DNA of 64,000 bases from Geminocystis sp050753365 (lineage in GTDB: Bacteria; Cyanobacteriota; Cyanobacteriia; Cyanobacteriales; Cyanobacteriaceae): positions 1-64,000 of the forward strand of contig NZ_JBLZFY010000001.1 in assembly GCF_050753365.1 (NCBI RefSeq). Reading direction: 5' to 3'. The position numbers and the translations under genes are program-made. The notes beneath the pieces were generated by a model. It did no database searches. It was not told the DNA's origin and worked only from the letters and a program-made list of their open reading frames with translations. Shown here piece by piece: positions 42,004 to 51,203 of this stretch (the stretch's first letter is position 1; the number at the start of each line of letters is the position of its first letter).

Positions 42004-43851
42004 TTAGTCTTTGGTCGATAAAGCTAAATCTTTCGCTTTTTCTTGGGGACTGCCTCGAATTGATTGCTTTGCTTCTGTGACGATGATATTAAGTTTCGAT
42101 GCTTGAAGTGTGATATTTTCAATTAAGCGACCATAACTCCATTGATGAAGATTGATGCGATAATTTTTAAGATAACGTTTCTGAGCTTCTAATGAGCCTT
42201 GTATTTTAGCTTCGGCTTTAGCTGTTAGTTCTGCTTGGATAGATTCACGAATGTTATTTAAACTAGGAACAATTATTATTCCTGCTTTATATTGCAGTGC
42301 GATCGCAACTATTTCTTTTGCCAGAAGTCGATCAATGTACTGACCTAATTCAGACTGACTTTTATTGCATTTTCTCGAAGAAACATTTCTTTGAGATTTG
42401 TGTCTTTCATGGGATTGCTTTTGTTTGTGTAACCGTTGAAGATTTAGTAACTTGTAATCATCTCCTAATAATTGTTTCAAACTTCTATAGGCAATTACTT
42501 CTCCTGTGGATTGATTTACCACAGCAATAGTGGCAGGTTTTTCAATCCCCATAGAAACTCCAATGACAATGCAAGGATTCCCTTGATATAAAGGTTTACT
42601 TGGTCTAGGAAAAGGATTATCTAAACGAGCAAGAGTAGATTGTTTCCTCTGGAGAAAATTTTCTTGAGTCTTTGTTAACTCTCCCTTATCCCGAATATTT
42701 TCAATGGTTTTTAAGACTTCCTCGACCTTTTGTTGTTTTATCAGTTCTGTACCTTCGATAGTTTCAAACTGAGTTTCCAGAGAACAAAATAGGGCTAAGT
42801 GATTTTTTGTCCAAGGTTCTTGTTTGCCTTCCCCTTCTCGCCAAAGTAAAATCCCCGAACGGAGGGAGAATAATGCACTAGAGTGTTGATTTTTGCCTTG
42901 ACGCTTAACTTGCTGATCTTGATAAAATCTCTCAAACCACTTTAATTGTCGTTGGTCGCAACAAACTTCAAAAGCTAATCCCTTTTTACTTAAGCCATTA
43001 AAGGTAACGCATAAACGACCTTTTTCATTTTTACTCCATATTAAGTCTTCGTTAGTGTTGAAGATAACAGGATAAGGAACTGACTTAGATTGTTTAAGTA
43101 ATTGATCCTGCCATTGTTTTGCTTGTTCATCTGTTTGAGGAGCAGACTGACAGACAATATTCAAAATGTTGATCCATTTCTCATCGGATAAATCTCTGCC
43201 CAAAGGAGGACTAGATTCCGCAACTCTTTTTTCTAATCGTTCAATTTTGATTTTGACTTTATGCCGACGTTTAACGAAGCGTTCAATATCTTCTACTTTC
43301 TGGGGAATCTTACAACCATTTTTTAATAAATAACTAATAGCAACTTTGATAATCTTATCTTCTGCAAGATTATAAGCATCAAACAGACTCTGACTAAGAC
43401 TCTCCGCATTTTTATATTTTTTATATTTTGCGAGTAAACTCTCTGCCTTATTTCTTATATCTGTTAAAGAACATTGTGCTTCCTGTTTGAATTCACTATC
43501 ACTTTTGAGCATTTGGTACCATCGCTGTTGCCCTTGCAATCTAAAACGTAATTGTCTCTGAGTTCTTAAATATGATTTGTAGATGTATTCAACAAAGTTG
43601 GTAACGCTCAGATAAAATCGGCTTGGTTGATTATCAAAAGGTGGTTGATTTTTTAATTCATTACAAATTTTTGCGACTAAACCGTTTGGTAGTCTCCCCG
43701 TTTGATACCAGTTTTCCAGTTCTTCGTGATTGGATAAGCGTTTCAATATCTCATTAATCATAGGAGTATTTTTCAACGCCATTACATCCCAAATCTGATG
43801 ACGGCAAGATTCTGGGGCAATTAATCGGCAATGAATAGTAACTATACTCAT
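42004..43851 (-). CDS. cas12k: Cas12k, inactive RNA-guided effector of the CAST
   Basis: 615 residues from the ATG at 43851, which gives the family start MSIVTIHCRL; an in-frame codon 21 residues upstream is in the operator region. Long stretches match known Cas12k: NQPSRFYLS, AISYLLKNGCK, GRLCVTFNGL, KNQHSSALFSLR, LARLDNPF.RPSKPLYQG, SELGQYIDRLLAKEIVA and SIRGSPQEKAKDLALS. RuvC-I reads GVSMGIEK, with Ser where an active nuclease has Asp, so it binds but should not cut. It uses tracrRNA/crRNA to find a PAM-flanked target and recruits TniQ and TnsC. The C-terminus is about 8 residues shorter than in ShCas12k. Confidence 0.96.
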   Translation of the reverse strand: MSIVTIHCRLIAPESCRHQIWDVMALKNTPMINEILKRLSNHEELENWYQTGRLPNGLVAKICNELKNQPPFDNQPSRFYLSVTNFVEYIYKSYLRTQRQLRFRLQGQQRWYQMLKSDSEFKQEAQCSLTDIRNKAESLLAKYKKYKNAESLSQSLFDAYNLAEDKIIKVAISYLLKNGCKIPQKVEDIERFVKRRHKVKIKIERLEKRVAESSPPLGRDLSDEKWINILNIVCQSAPQTDEQAKQWQDQLLKQSKSVPYPVIFNTNEDLIWSKNEKGRLCVTFNGLSKKGLAFEVCCDQRQLKWFERFYQDQQVKRQGKNQHSSALFSLRSGILLWREGEGKQEPWTKNHLALFCSLETQFETIEGTELIKQQKVEEVLKTIENIRDKGELTKTQENFLQRKQSTLARLDNPFPRPSKPLYQGNPCIVIGVSMGIEKPATIAVVNQSTGEVIAYRSLKQLLGDDYKLLNLQRLHKQKQSHERHKSQRNVSSRKCNKSQSELGQYIDRLLAKEIVAIALQYKAGIIIVPSLNNIRESIQAELTAKAEAKIQGSLEAQKRYLKNYRINLHQWSYGRLIENITLQASKLNIIVTEAKQSIRGSPQEKAKDLALSTKD

Positions 43852-43888
43852 AGGGATAATTTTAGAGATAATAACTAGATAAAATATT

Positions 43889-43904
43889 AACACATTTATG
43901 TTGT
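43889..43904. promoter_or_regulatory. CvkR-type operator before cas12k
   Basis: AACACATTTATGTTGT: the pattern A-nn-ACAT-nn-ATGT-nn-T, a palindrome differing from the published CvkR motif (A-nn-ACAT-n-ATGT-nn-T) by one extra central base. It lies 38 bases upstream of the cas12k ATG, in the divergent gap with the CvkR-HsdR gene. Confidence 0.6.
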
Positions 43905-43998
43905 TATTTGTCAATGGTAAAACATAAAAGTTTTTTTGATGGTTTATTTTGGATGTCTCAAGATGATTTAGAATAATAGTTGGACTTTCATAAGACTG

Positions 43999-46900
43999 GT
44001 GAAAGAAAAGACATTGACGTACTTAACCACTAAACAGGTATCAAAAATAACTGGATGTAGCCTAAGACAGTTGCAATATTGGCGTGAACAGAAAGTGATT
44101 GTTCCCACGATCGATGCTCAAGGAAAAGGCAAAAGCGTTCTCTATGAGAAAGGGGATCTGATTGCTGTGATGGTGATGAAAAAACTATTGGATACTGGTT
44201 TAGACTATCAAAAGGCGTGTGGTGTGCTAAATAATCTGCGAGAGCAGAATCTATACTTTTCTGAACAAATCAATATCAATAACCGTTACCTAATTGTGTT
44301 GGGTTCAGATGATGAAACCATAAATGTTGTAGAATTTGATGTAGAGAGCATAAAGGATAATGTCACTTCTGGGCACACTTTTATTCCTTTGCTATTAGAT
44401 GATATTTGTGGAGAACTAGAGGCAAAGTTGAAAGATTTAAAAATACGAGATAATAACAAAAAAAATTCAACAGAGTCGGAACAAATAACTAGAGAGTTAA
44501 GGATCGATAATATATTAGAACAATTAGGTTGGAGAGGACTTAAATATCATAATGACTTGGAAATTGCTGAGTTAAATGGTTATTGGATCGAAGAGTATCC
44601 TTTAGCCACTGGTAAAGCCGATTATGTATTAATCGTTAATGGGCTTTTAGTGGGAATAATTGAAGCAAAAAAAATATCAATCGATCCTCTGTCGGCGATG
44701 GAACAGGCAAAACGCTATTCAAGAGGAGCGTTTAATGGTGTTGGTGATTGGCGAGGGTATCGAGTTCCGTTTCTTTATTCCACTAATGGAGAGTCAATAT
44801 ATTTCCTTGATGTTAGACAAAAATATAATTTAACCCGTTCCATTTCTTCTTTTCATACTCCTTCAGGATTATTCGAGTTGTTGAATCGCAATGAAGGGAT
44901 AAGTAATTATTGGTTGACTAATAATCCCATTGAAGAAAATCAATATTTAAGACCATACCAAGTAGAGGAGATCGCATCTATAGAGAAAGCCATAAGAGAA
45001 GGTAAGCGAGAGTTACTGATGGCAATGGCAACGGGTACAGGTAAAACCTTTACGATCGTTTCTTCTATTTATCGTCTGTTGGTTTCTAAAAGGGTGAAAC
45101 GAGTATTGTTTTTAGTTGATCGCAGAGCATTAGCGGCACAAGCAGTAAGAGCCTTTGCGTCCTTTTCTACTCCCAATGGCAAGAAGTTTGATCAAGAATA
45201 CGAAGTTTATAGTCAACAATTCAAACAAGAAGACTTCGGGGAAAACGAAAAGTTTAATTCTAAAGTATTGCCCAATAAATATTTAACTGAACCTTCAGAG
45301 ATTCATACCTTTGTGTATGTATCAACGATTCACAGAATGAAACTTAATCTATTTGGTAATTCTTCTTCTGAGGAAATGGAAGAGAGAGGGGATGAAGAGA
45401 GTGAAGATGACGTAGAACAATTGCCCATTCCCATTCATGCTTTTGATTTAATCATTTCTGATGAATGTCATCGAGGTTATACAACCAGTGAAAATGGTTA
45501 TTGGCGTAGGGTATTGGAGCATTTTGATGCTATAAAGATTGGCTTAACCGCTACTCCTGCCATTCATACTCTTAATCTCTTTCGAGAAGTTGTTTTTCGT
45601 TATAGCACGGAACAAGCGATCGCAGATGGTTATTTAGTGGACTATGAACAAGTTAATATTAACTCAGACGTAACAATTAATGGAACTTTCCTCCGACAAG
45701 GGGAAGTAGTTACCAGAGTAGATCGAGAAACAGGAGAGAAGTTCTATGATCAATTAGAGGATGAAAGAGAATTTAACACAACTGATATAGAACGTAAGAT
45801 AGCAGTACCTGATCGCACCCGAAAAATTATTCAGGAGATTGCTAAATATGCAGAGCAACATGAACAGGAAACAGGGCGTTTTCCAAAAATATTAATATTT
45901 GCTTGTAATGATTTAGAATATATCTCCCATGCGGATCAGGTGGTATCTATCTGTAAGGAAGTATTTAACAGGGGGGATGATTTTGTCCAAAAGATAACAG
46001 GGAAAGTCGATCGCCCCTTACAAAAAATCAGGGAGTTTCGTAATCGCCCCAATCCAGCCATTGCCGTTACGGTGGACTTATTAACTACGGGTATCGATAT
46101 ACCTGCCATTGAATTTGTGGTATTTATGCGATTTGTGAAGTCTCGTATTCTCTGGGTGCAGATGTTGGGAAGAGGTACAAGGCTTTGTCAAGACATAAAT
46201 AAAACTCATTTTAAAGTGTTTGATTGTTTTAATGGCTCTTTAGTGGAATATTTTGCGGATACTACTGATTTTCGCTTTGTGCCTCCCCGTCAACAGGCTA
46301 TGCCCCTTTTTCAAATAATGAGTAATATCTTCTATGATGTCGATGTAGAAATTCATCTGGATATGTTAAATCGACGATTACAAAGAATTGATCGGAGTAT
46401 TTCCGATGAAGACAGAGAACATCTGCGAGTTCATATACCTGCTACCAGCATCAAAGGTTTAGCTCGATATTTTCAAGAACTATGTGGAAAAGAGCCACAA
46501 GATGCAGATTCATTGTTACAAAATCAAGAATTTATAGAACTTCTGGAGAACTATGCCCGTCGTCGGGCTACTTTTTTAATCGCTGAGGAGGTTGAAGATA
46601 CCGTTACTTCAGAAGTGGTAGTACAGGGACAAAAGCCTGAAGATTACTTAACTGCTTTTTATCGGTTTGTGGAGAAAAATACAGAGGAGATTGAAGCCTT
46701 ACAAATATTACGCCAACGTCCTCAAGATTGGGGTGTAGAGGCATTAGAAGAATTGAGAAGCAAATTGAAAGAAAATCGTTTCACTGAAAATAACTTACAA
46801 CGAGCTTATAAGTTAGTCCATCAAAAGGCTTTAGCTGATATTATTTCTTTGATTCGCTCTGCTTTTGATCACTCTTATCCTGTTTATACCGCAGAAGAAA

Positions 46901-47133
46901 GAGTAGAAAGAGCGATCGCATCTGTAACTGATGGGAAACAGTTTACTGATGAGCAATTAGAGTGGTTGGGGTATATCAAGCAACATCTAATCCAGAATCT
47001 TAGTATCGATTTAGATGACTTTGAGTATGCCCCTATCTTTGAATTGCATGGGGGGAAAGGAAAGGCGAGGAGGGTGTTTGGTGATGACTTTAACAGTCTT
47101 ATTCGTGATTTGAATAGTGCCATTGCGGCTTAA
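43999..47133 (+). CDS. CvkR-like MerR repressor fused to type I restriction subunit HsdR
   Basis: 1044 residues in one open frame, GTG start. Residues 6-75 are a MerR-type winged HTH (LTTKQVSKITGCSLRQLQYW, YEKGDLIAVMVMKKLLDTG) and 76-148 a dimer/effector part, together the size of the Cas V-K repressor CvkR, which normally stands alone in this position. After a polar linker (about 149-165) follows HsdR: nuclease core with D208 and E222-AK, Walker A MATGTGKT (343-350), DECH (488-491) and the rest of the helicase and C-terminal parts. HsdR provides DNA translocation and cleavage for the HsdM/S complex. Divergent from cas12k, with hsdM 21 bases downstream. No internal start clearly separates the two halves. 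Confidence 0.92.
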   Translation: MKEKTLTYLTTKQVSKITGCSLRQLQYWREQKVIVPTIDAQGKGKSVLYEKGDLIAVMVMKKLLDTGLDYQKACGVLNNLREQNLYFSEQININNRYLIVLGSDDETINVVEFDVESIKDNVTSGHTFIPLLLDDICGELEAKLKDLKIRDNNKKNSTESEQITRELRIDNILEQLGWRGLKYHNDLEIAELNGYWIEEYPLATGKADYVLIVNGLLVGIIEAKKISIDPLSAMEQAKRYSRGAFNGVGDWRGYRVPFLYSTNGESIYFLDVRQKYNLTRSISSFHTPSGLFELLNRNEGISNYWLTNNPIEENQYLRPYQVEEIASIEKAIREGKRELLMAMATGTGKTFTIVSSIYRLLVSKRVKRVLFLVDRRALAAQAVRAFASFSTPNGKKFDQEYEVYSQQFKQEDFGENEKFNSKVLPNKYLTEPSEIHTFVYVSTIHRMKLNLFGNSSSEEMEERGDEESEDDVEQLPIPIHAFDLIISDECHRGYTTSENGYWRRVLEHFDAIKIGLTATPAIHTLNLFREVVFRYSTEQAIADGYLVDYEQVNINSDVTINGTFLRQGEVVTRVDRETGEKFYDQLEDEREFNTTDIERKIAVPDRTRKIIQEIAKYAEQHEQETGRFPKILIFACNDLEYISHADQVVSICKEVFNRGDDFVQKITGKVDRPLQKIREFRNRPNPAIAVTVDLLTTGIDIPAIEFVVFMRFVKSRILWVQMLGRGTRLCQDINKTHFKVFDCFNGSLVEYFADTTDFRFVPPRQQAMPLFQIMSNIFYDVDVEIHLDMLNRRLQRIDRSISDEDREHLRVHIPATSIKGLARYFQELCGKEPQDADSLLQNQEFIELLENYARRRATFLIAEEVEDTVTSEVVVQGQKPEDYLTAFYRFVEKNTEEIEALQILRQRPQDWGVEALEELRSKLKENRFTENNLQRAYKLVHQKALADIISLIRSAFDHSYPVYTAEERVERAIASVTDGKQFTDEQLEWLGYIKQHLIQNLSIDLDDFEYAPIFELHGGKGKARRVFGDDFNSLIRDLNSAIAA

Positions 47134-47154
47134 AACCTATAGGAGAAAACAAAA

Positions 47155-48549
47155 ATGGATGTAGTAGGAAAATTATGGGGTTTATGCAATACCCTGCGAC
47201 ATGATGGAATCGATTATGGTGATTATATCGAACAGCTAACCTATCTGTTATTCCTCAAAATGGCAGATGAAAAGACGATCGACGTTCCCCCTGATTGCGA
47301 TTGGAAAAGTCTCAAAGCCAAGTCTGGAGAAGAATTAACGGAACATTATCTCACCATCATTCGGACTTTACAAAAACAGTCAGGGTTATTGGGTGACATC
47401 TTCAATCAAGCAATACCTCGCTTTAATAATCCCGTCAATCTAAAAAAAGTCATTAATATTATTGATGAGATTGAATGGACTGCTTTAGATGTAGATGTGA
47501 AAGCCGAAGCCTTCGAGGGATTGCTAGAAAAAGCCGCTAGTGAAGGCAAAAAGGGTGCGGGGCAATATTTCACTCCTAGAGTCTTAATTAAGTCGATCGT
47601 ACGCCTGATGAAGCCCGATCCTAGAGTGAGTAGTGATTTTAAGATTTGCGATCCTGCCTGTGGTAGTGGTGGTTTCTTGGTTTCTGCTTATCAGTGGTTA
47701 TTAGATGAAACGGGGGGAGTATTTGATCGAAAGGAGATTAAACGCATTAAAACCCAAACTTATTACGGACAAGATTTAGTGCCTCGCCCTCGCCGTCTGG
47801 CTTTGATGAATCTCTTTTTGCAAGGATTAGAGCCGACTATTTATCTTGGGGATGCTATTTATGAGCCTGAGAGTGGCGATCGATTTGACTGTATTTTATC
47901 GAATCCGCCTTTTGGTACGAAGGGAGCGAATCAATTACCCATTAGGGATGATTTTACCATCGAAACCAGTAACAAACAACTTAACTTTATTCAGCATATC
48001 CTCACTATTTTAAAGCGAGGTGGTAGAGCGGCGATCGTCCTTCCTGATAACTGTTTATTTGAAGATAAAGCAGGGGAAGTGTTTAAAATACTGATGGAAG
48101 ATTGTAACGTGCATACGGTGTTAAGACTGCCGAGGGGTACTTTTACTCCCTACTCTCAAGGAGTTAAGGCAAATGTCATCTTTTTACAAAAAGGCTTACC
48201 CACCGAGAATATTTGGATCTTCGATGCTCGTTCAAATGTACCAAGTGTAACCAAAAAGGAACGCCCGTTAACTAAGGCTCATTTTGAGGAGTTTGAGCAG
48301 TGTTATGGAGATGATCCCAATGGTAGGGCAAAACGGAAGGATTTAGGCATTGAGGGGCGGTTTAGATGCTTTTCTCTGGATGAGATTAAGGCTAGGGATT
48401 ATAAGCTCGATATTACTTGGCTTAAAGACGAAAGTTTAGAGGATGCGGACGATTTACCAGAGCCTGATTATTTGGCTAGTGAGGCGATTACCGAGTTAGA
48501 GGCGGTGGTTGACAGTCTTAAGGACATTTTAGAATTGATTGAAGATTAA
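47155..48549 (+). CDS. hsdM: Type I restriction-modification methyltransferase HsdM
   Basis: 464 residues. SAM-binding motif CDPACGSGGF (165-174) and N6-adenine catalytic motif NPPF (250-253) are intact, with the N-terminal helical domain (LWGLCNTLRHDGIDY) typical of HsdM. It methylates adenine in the sequence chosen by HsdS, protecting host DNA. AGGAG lies 9 bases before the ATG; the gene follows hsdR by 21 bases. Confidence 0.95.
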   Translation: MDVVGKLWGLCNTLRHDGIDYGDYIEQLTYLLFLKMADEKTIDVPPDCDWKSLKAKSGEELTEHYLTIIRTLQKQSGLLGDIFNQAIPRFNNPVNLKKVINIIDEIEWTALDVDVKAEAFEGLLEKAASEGKKGAGQYFTPRVLIKSIVRLMKPDPRVSSDFKICDPACGSGGFLVSAYQWLLDETGGVFDRKEIKRIKTQTYYGQDLVPRPRRLALMNLFLQGLEPTIYLGDAIYEPESGDRFDCILSNPPFGTKGANQLPIRDDFTIETSNKQLNFIQHILTILKRGGRAAIVLPDNCLFEDKAGEVFKILMEDCNVHTVLRLPRGTFTPYSQGVKANVIFLQKGLPTENIWIFDARSNVPSVTKKERPLTKAHFEEFEQCYGDDPNGRAKRKDLGIEGRFRCFSLDEIKARDYKLDITWLKDESLEDADDLPEPDYLASEAITELEAVVDSLKDILELIED

Positions 48550-48554
48550 TTCTC

Positions 48555-48735
48555 TTGTCATGCTGACGTTATGCTTTCAACTGTCATGCTGACGCAAGGA
48601 AGCATCCCAAAGATTCTTCGCAGTCGCTCAGAATGACAAAAAAGTTACCTGTCATGCTGAGTTTAGGAAGCATCTCTCTAAGATTCCTCGACAAGCTCGG
48701 AATGACAAAGAAAAAACCCTCGGAATGACAATAAT
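48555..48735. repeat. REP-like units of the TGTCATGCTGA class
   Basis: Several imperfect palindromes with TGTCATGCTGA, GGAAGCATC, AAGATTC.TCG and CGGAATGACA or CAGAATGACA. This spelling is found only inside the CAST (also 50638 and 53090), while the chromosomal class reads GTCATTGCGAGG. It separates hsdM from hicA. Confidence 0.7.
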
Positions 48736-48776
48736 AAAAGCTCGAAATAAGATAATAAAAGGAGGATTCATCGAAA

Positions 48777-48983
48777 GTGCCGAAAAAAATTAGAGAACTT
48801 AAGTCGATGTTGCTCAAGGCAGGATTTACTTATCGTTCAGGTAAAGGAAGTCATACTGTGTGGAGTCACGCCCTTTTAGATTATAGTTTAACCCTTTCTG
48901 GTAAAGATGGTGCTGATGCCGATCGCTATCAAGAAAAAGACGTTAAAAATGCCCTCAAAGATTTAGAAAATATACAGGAGTAA
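48777..48983 (+). CDS. hicA: HicA family mRNA interferase toxin
   Basis: 68 residues from a GTG at 48777, supported by GGAGG at 48761-48765; no ATG is available in frame at that distance. The dsRBD-like HicA fold is seen in ELKSMLLKAGFTYRSGKGSH with the catalytic His in GSH. HicA cleaves mRNA and is neutralised by HicB, encoded 4 bases downstream. Unusually placed between hsdM and hsdS. Confidence 0.82.
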   Translation: MPKKIRELKSMLLKAGFTYRSGKGSHTVWSHALLDYSLTLSGKDGADADRYQEKDVKNALKDLENIQE

Positions 48984-48987
48984 ATCA

Positions 48988-49209
48988 ATGAATTGTCAAT
49001 ATAGTATTCTTATCCAATGGTCAAACGAGGATCAAAAATATATCGTTAGTTTACCCGAATTTGGTCCTTATGCTCATACTCACGGGAATAGTTATGAGGA
49101 AGCCTTAAAAAATGGTCAAGAAGTTTTAGAGTTATTGATAGAAGACTATCAAGCCAGAAATAAACCTTTACCTAAGCCAAGTAATTTAAAAGTCACGGTT
49201 GAAGTATAG
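48988..49209 (+). CDS. hicB: HicB family antitoxin
   Basis: 73 residues with the HicB N-terminal RNase-H-like core (YSILIQWSNEDQKYIVSLPEFG, THGNSYEEALKNGQEVLELL). It lacks the longer DNA-binding C-terminus of many HicB proteins, like many cyanobacterial short versions. It should bind and block HicA, encoded just upstream. Confidence 0.85.
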   Translation: MNCQYSILIQWSNEDQKYIVSLPEFGPYAHTHGNSYEEALKNGQEVLELLIEDYQARNKPLPKPSNLKVTVEV

Positions 49210-49221
49210 GAGATTTTGTAA

Positions 49222-50631
49222 ATGAAAATAGAAGATTTAAAAGTAGATGATAAGTTACCTCAAGGATGGATAATATTACCTTTACCTGACTGTGTTTATT
49301 TTCAAGAAGGACCTGGCTTAAGAAAAAAGCAATTTGCCGAGCAAGGTATTCCTTTCTTAAATATAAGAACTTTTGAAGATGGATTTATTAATAAAAGTAA
49401 ATGTAGATTTGTTGATGAAAAAGAGTTTACTAATCGATACGAACACTTTTTGCTAAATGAGAATGATATAGTTGTTTCTAGTTCTGGAACAATAGGTAAA
49501 ATCGCCGTTATTAGAAAGCAAGATTTACCTGTAATGTTAAATACCAGCGTGATTAGATTTCGTTCTAAATACGAAGATTATCTATTACAGAGCTATTTAA
49601 AATACTATCTACAATCACAACATTTCTTTCAACAAATAGATTCATCTAAAACAGGAAGTGCCATTTTTAATTATGGACCGTCTCATTTACAAGAGATGTC
49701 TATTCTAGTACCCCCTTTAAATGAACAAAAGCGAATAGTTGCAAAGTTAGAGAAGTTGTTAGCAAAGGTGAATGAGAGTTGCGATCGACTTTCCCGAATA
49801 CCAACCATCCTTAAAAGATTCCGTCAATCCGTCTTAGCTTCCGCTTGTTCAGGGCGTTTAACTGCCGATTGGAGAAAATCACATCCAGACAACCCAGAAT
49901 GGAAAGATGAAATTCTTATTGATATAATCAAAACTAAACCTAGAAATGGATTTTCAGCTAAATTAGTTGATTTAGTTGATTATGAAACGAAAACGAAAAT
50001 CATCACTTTAACCGCCACAACATCGGGGAAATTTAAGGGAGAATATTTCAAATATTTAGATCAAGAAATTGATTTAGATTCTTATGTCTGGCTCAATCCT
50101 AAAGATATTCTGATTCAAAGAGGTAATACCATTGAGTATGTAGGGGTATCAGCTATTTATGAAGGATTACCTCATCAGTTTATTTATCCTGACTTAATGA
50201 TGAAAATTCAAGTTAGAGAAGACATAGCCGATTATCGTTTCATTTACTATGCACTATCAAACATACAAACTAGACAATATTTTCGAGATAATGCAACTGG
50301 TACAGCAGGTAATATGCCTAAAATAAATCAACAAGTTGTAATGAATACTCCTATCAGTTTACCCCCTCTTGAAGAACAAAAAGAGATTGTGAAAAGAGTA
50401 GAAGCATTATTCAAAAAATGTGACCTAATCGAACAAAGATACTTGAACGCCAAAGCCTACACCGATAAACTAACTCAATCAATCTTAGCCAAAGCCTTTC
50501 GAGGGGAATTAGTACCGCAAGATCCCAACGATGAATCAGCAGAAGTATTATTAGAGAGGATTAGAGAGGAGAAAACCTTAACCGAAAAATCAAGCAAAAG
50601 TAAAAAGACAAGCAAACGCAAAACCACCTAA
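49222..50631 (+). CDS. hsdS: Type I restriction-modification specificity subunit HsdS
   Basis: 469 residues: two target recognition domains, each followed by a conserved helix: LPPLNEQKRIVAKLEKLLAK (about 169-188) and LPPLEEQKEIVKRVEALF (about 375-392). The second copy ends AKAFRGELVPQDPNDE. The lysine-rich tail (SSKSKKTSKRKTT) is unusual. HsdS determines the two-part recognition sequence of the complex. The gene is 12 bases after hicB and would share the hsdM transcript. Confidence 0.93.
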   Translation: MKIEDLKVDDKLPQGWIILPLPDCVYFQEGPGLRKKQFAEQGIPFLNIRTFEDGFINKSKCRFVDEKEFTNRYEHFLLNENDIVVSSSGTIGKIAVIRKQDLPVMLNTSVIRFRSKYEDYLLQSYLKYYLQSQHFFQQIDSSKTGSAIFNYGPSHLQEMSILVPPLNEQKRIVAKLEKLLAKVNESCDRLSRIPTILKRFRQSVLASACSGRLTADWRKSHPDNPEWKDEILIDIIKTKPRNGFSAKLVDLVDYETKTKIITLTATTSGKFKGEYFKYLDQEIDLDSYVWLNPKDILIQRGNTIEYVGVSAIYEGLPHQFIYPDLMMKIQVREDIADYRFIYYALSNIQTRQYFRDNATGTAGNMPKINQQVVMNTPISLPPLEEQKEIVKRVEALFKKCDLIEQRYLNAKAYTDKLTQSILAKAFRGELVPQDPNDESAEVLLERIREEKTLTEKSSKSKKTSKRKTT

Positions 50632-50637
50632 CCGCCT

Positions 50638-50717
50638 TGTCATTCATTTTCCCCCTTCTGTCATTCTGAGTGAAACCAAGAATCTCCCTAGATGCTTCCT
50701 ATCGTCAGCATGACATT
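50638..50717. repeat. REP-like units between convergent genes
   Basis: CTGTCATTCTGAGTGAAAC...AGATGCTTCC..ATCGTCAGCATGACA, the reverse-oriented TGTCATGCTGA class, between hsdS and the convergent TIGR04255-module gene. Confidence 0.65.
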
Positions 50718-50719
50718 TT

Positions 50720-51181
50720 TTAAGATGAATTATCTATTTGAGGTTTTATTTCCCACCCTCGCTCATTAGCCAAATATGCTAAACGTTCTAATAATTTTCT
50801 AAAAGGTTTTTGATTTCTGTATTCTGGACTTGGTTCAATTTGTGCATGGGCTTTATTTTCATCTAAAGGGCGAGGTAAAACGTCAATCTTATACTTAAAC
50901 TCCTCTTTCCCTTTTTGATCATTTTGAATAATACTATCAATTTGTCGAACTTGATTTGTAACAAGACTAACAACTCCATCTGTAGATTCTTGTTGAGAGT
51001 ATTGAGGTTTATGATTACATAGACTTGCTCTATCTACTGAAGGACGTTGATTCCTGTCTGTGAATGCTTGAGATGATACCCTAATTGTATTTGGATCATT
51101 GCTGTCGATTTTGTAGTATTTTTCTTGAGAAGGCACTCGCCGATATAAAATTTCATCATCTTCAACATGATCCATTGTCAT
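50720..51181 (-). CDS. Hypothetical protein, third gene of TIGR04255 module
   Basis: 153 residues, polar and charged, without membrane segments. It opens DDEILYRRVPSQEKYYK and has SSQAFTDRNQRPSVDRASL; the C-terminus is helical (FRKLLERLAYLANERGWEIKPQ). I do not recognise a characterised family. The RRV...SSQAFTDR layout recalls small proteins seen in mobile cargo regions, a loose impression only. It starts 22 bases after the preceding stop, so the three genes form an operon. Confidence 0.6.
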   Translation of the reverse strand: MTMDHVEDDEILYRRVPSQEKYYKIDSNDPNTIRVSSQAFTDRNQRPSVDRASLCNHKPQYSQQESTDGVVSLVTNQVRQIDSIIQNDQKGKEEFKYKIDVLPRPLDENKAHAQIEPSPEYRNQKPFRKLLERLAYLANERGWEIKPQIDNSS

Positions 51182-51203
51182 TTACTTAATTTTTTATAAT
51201 CAT

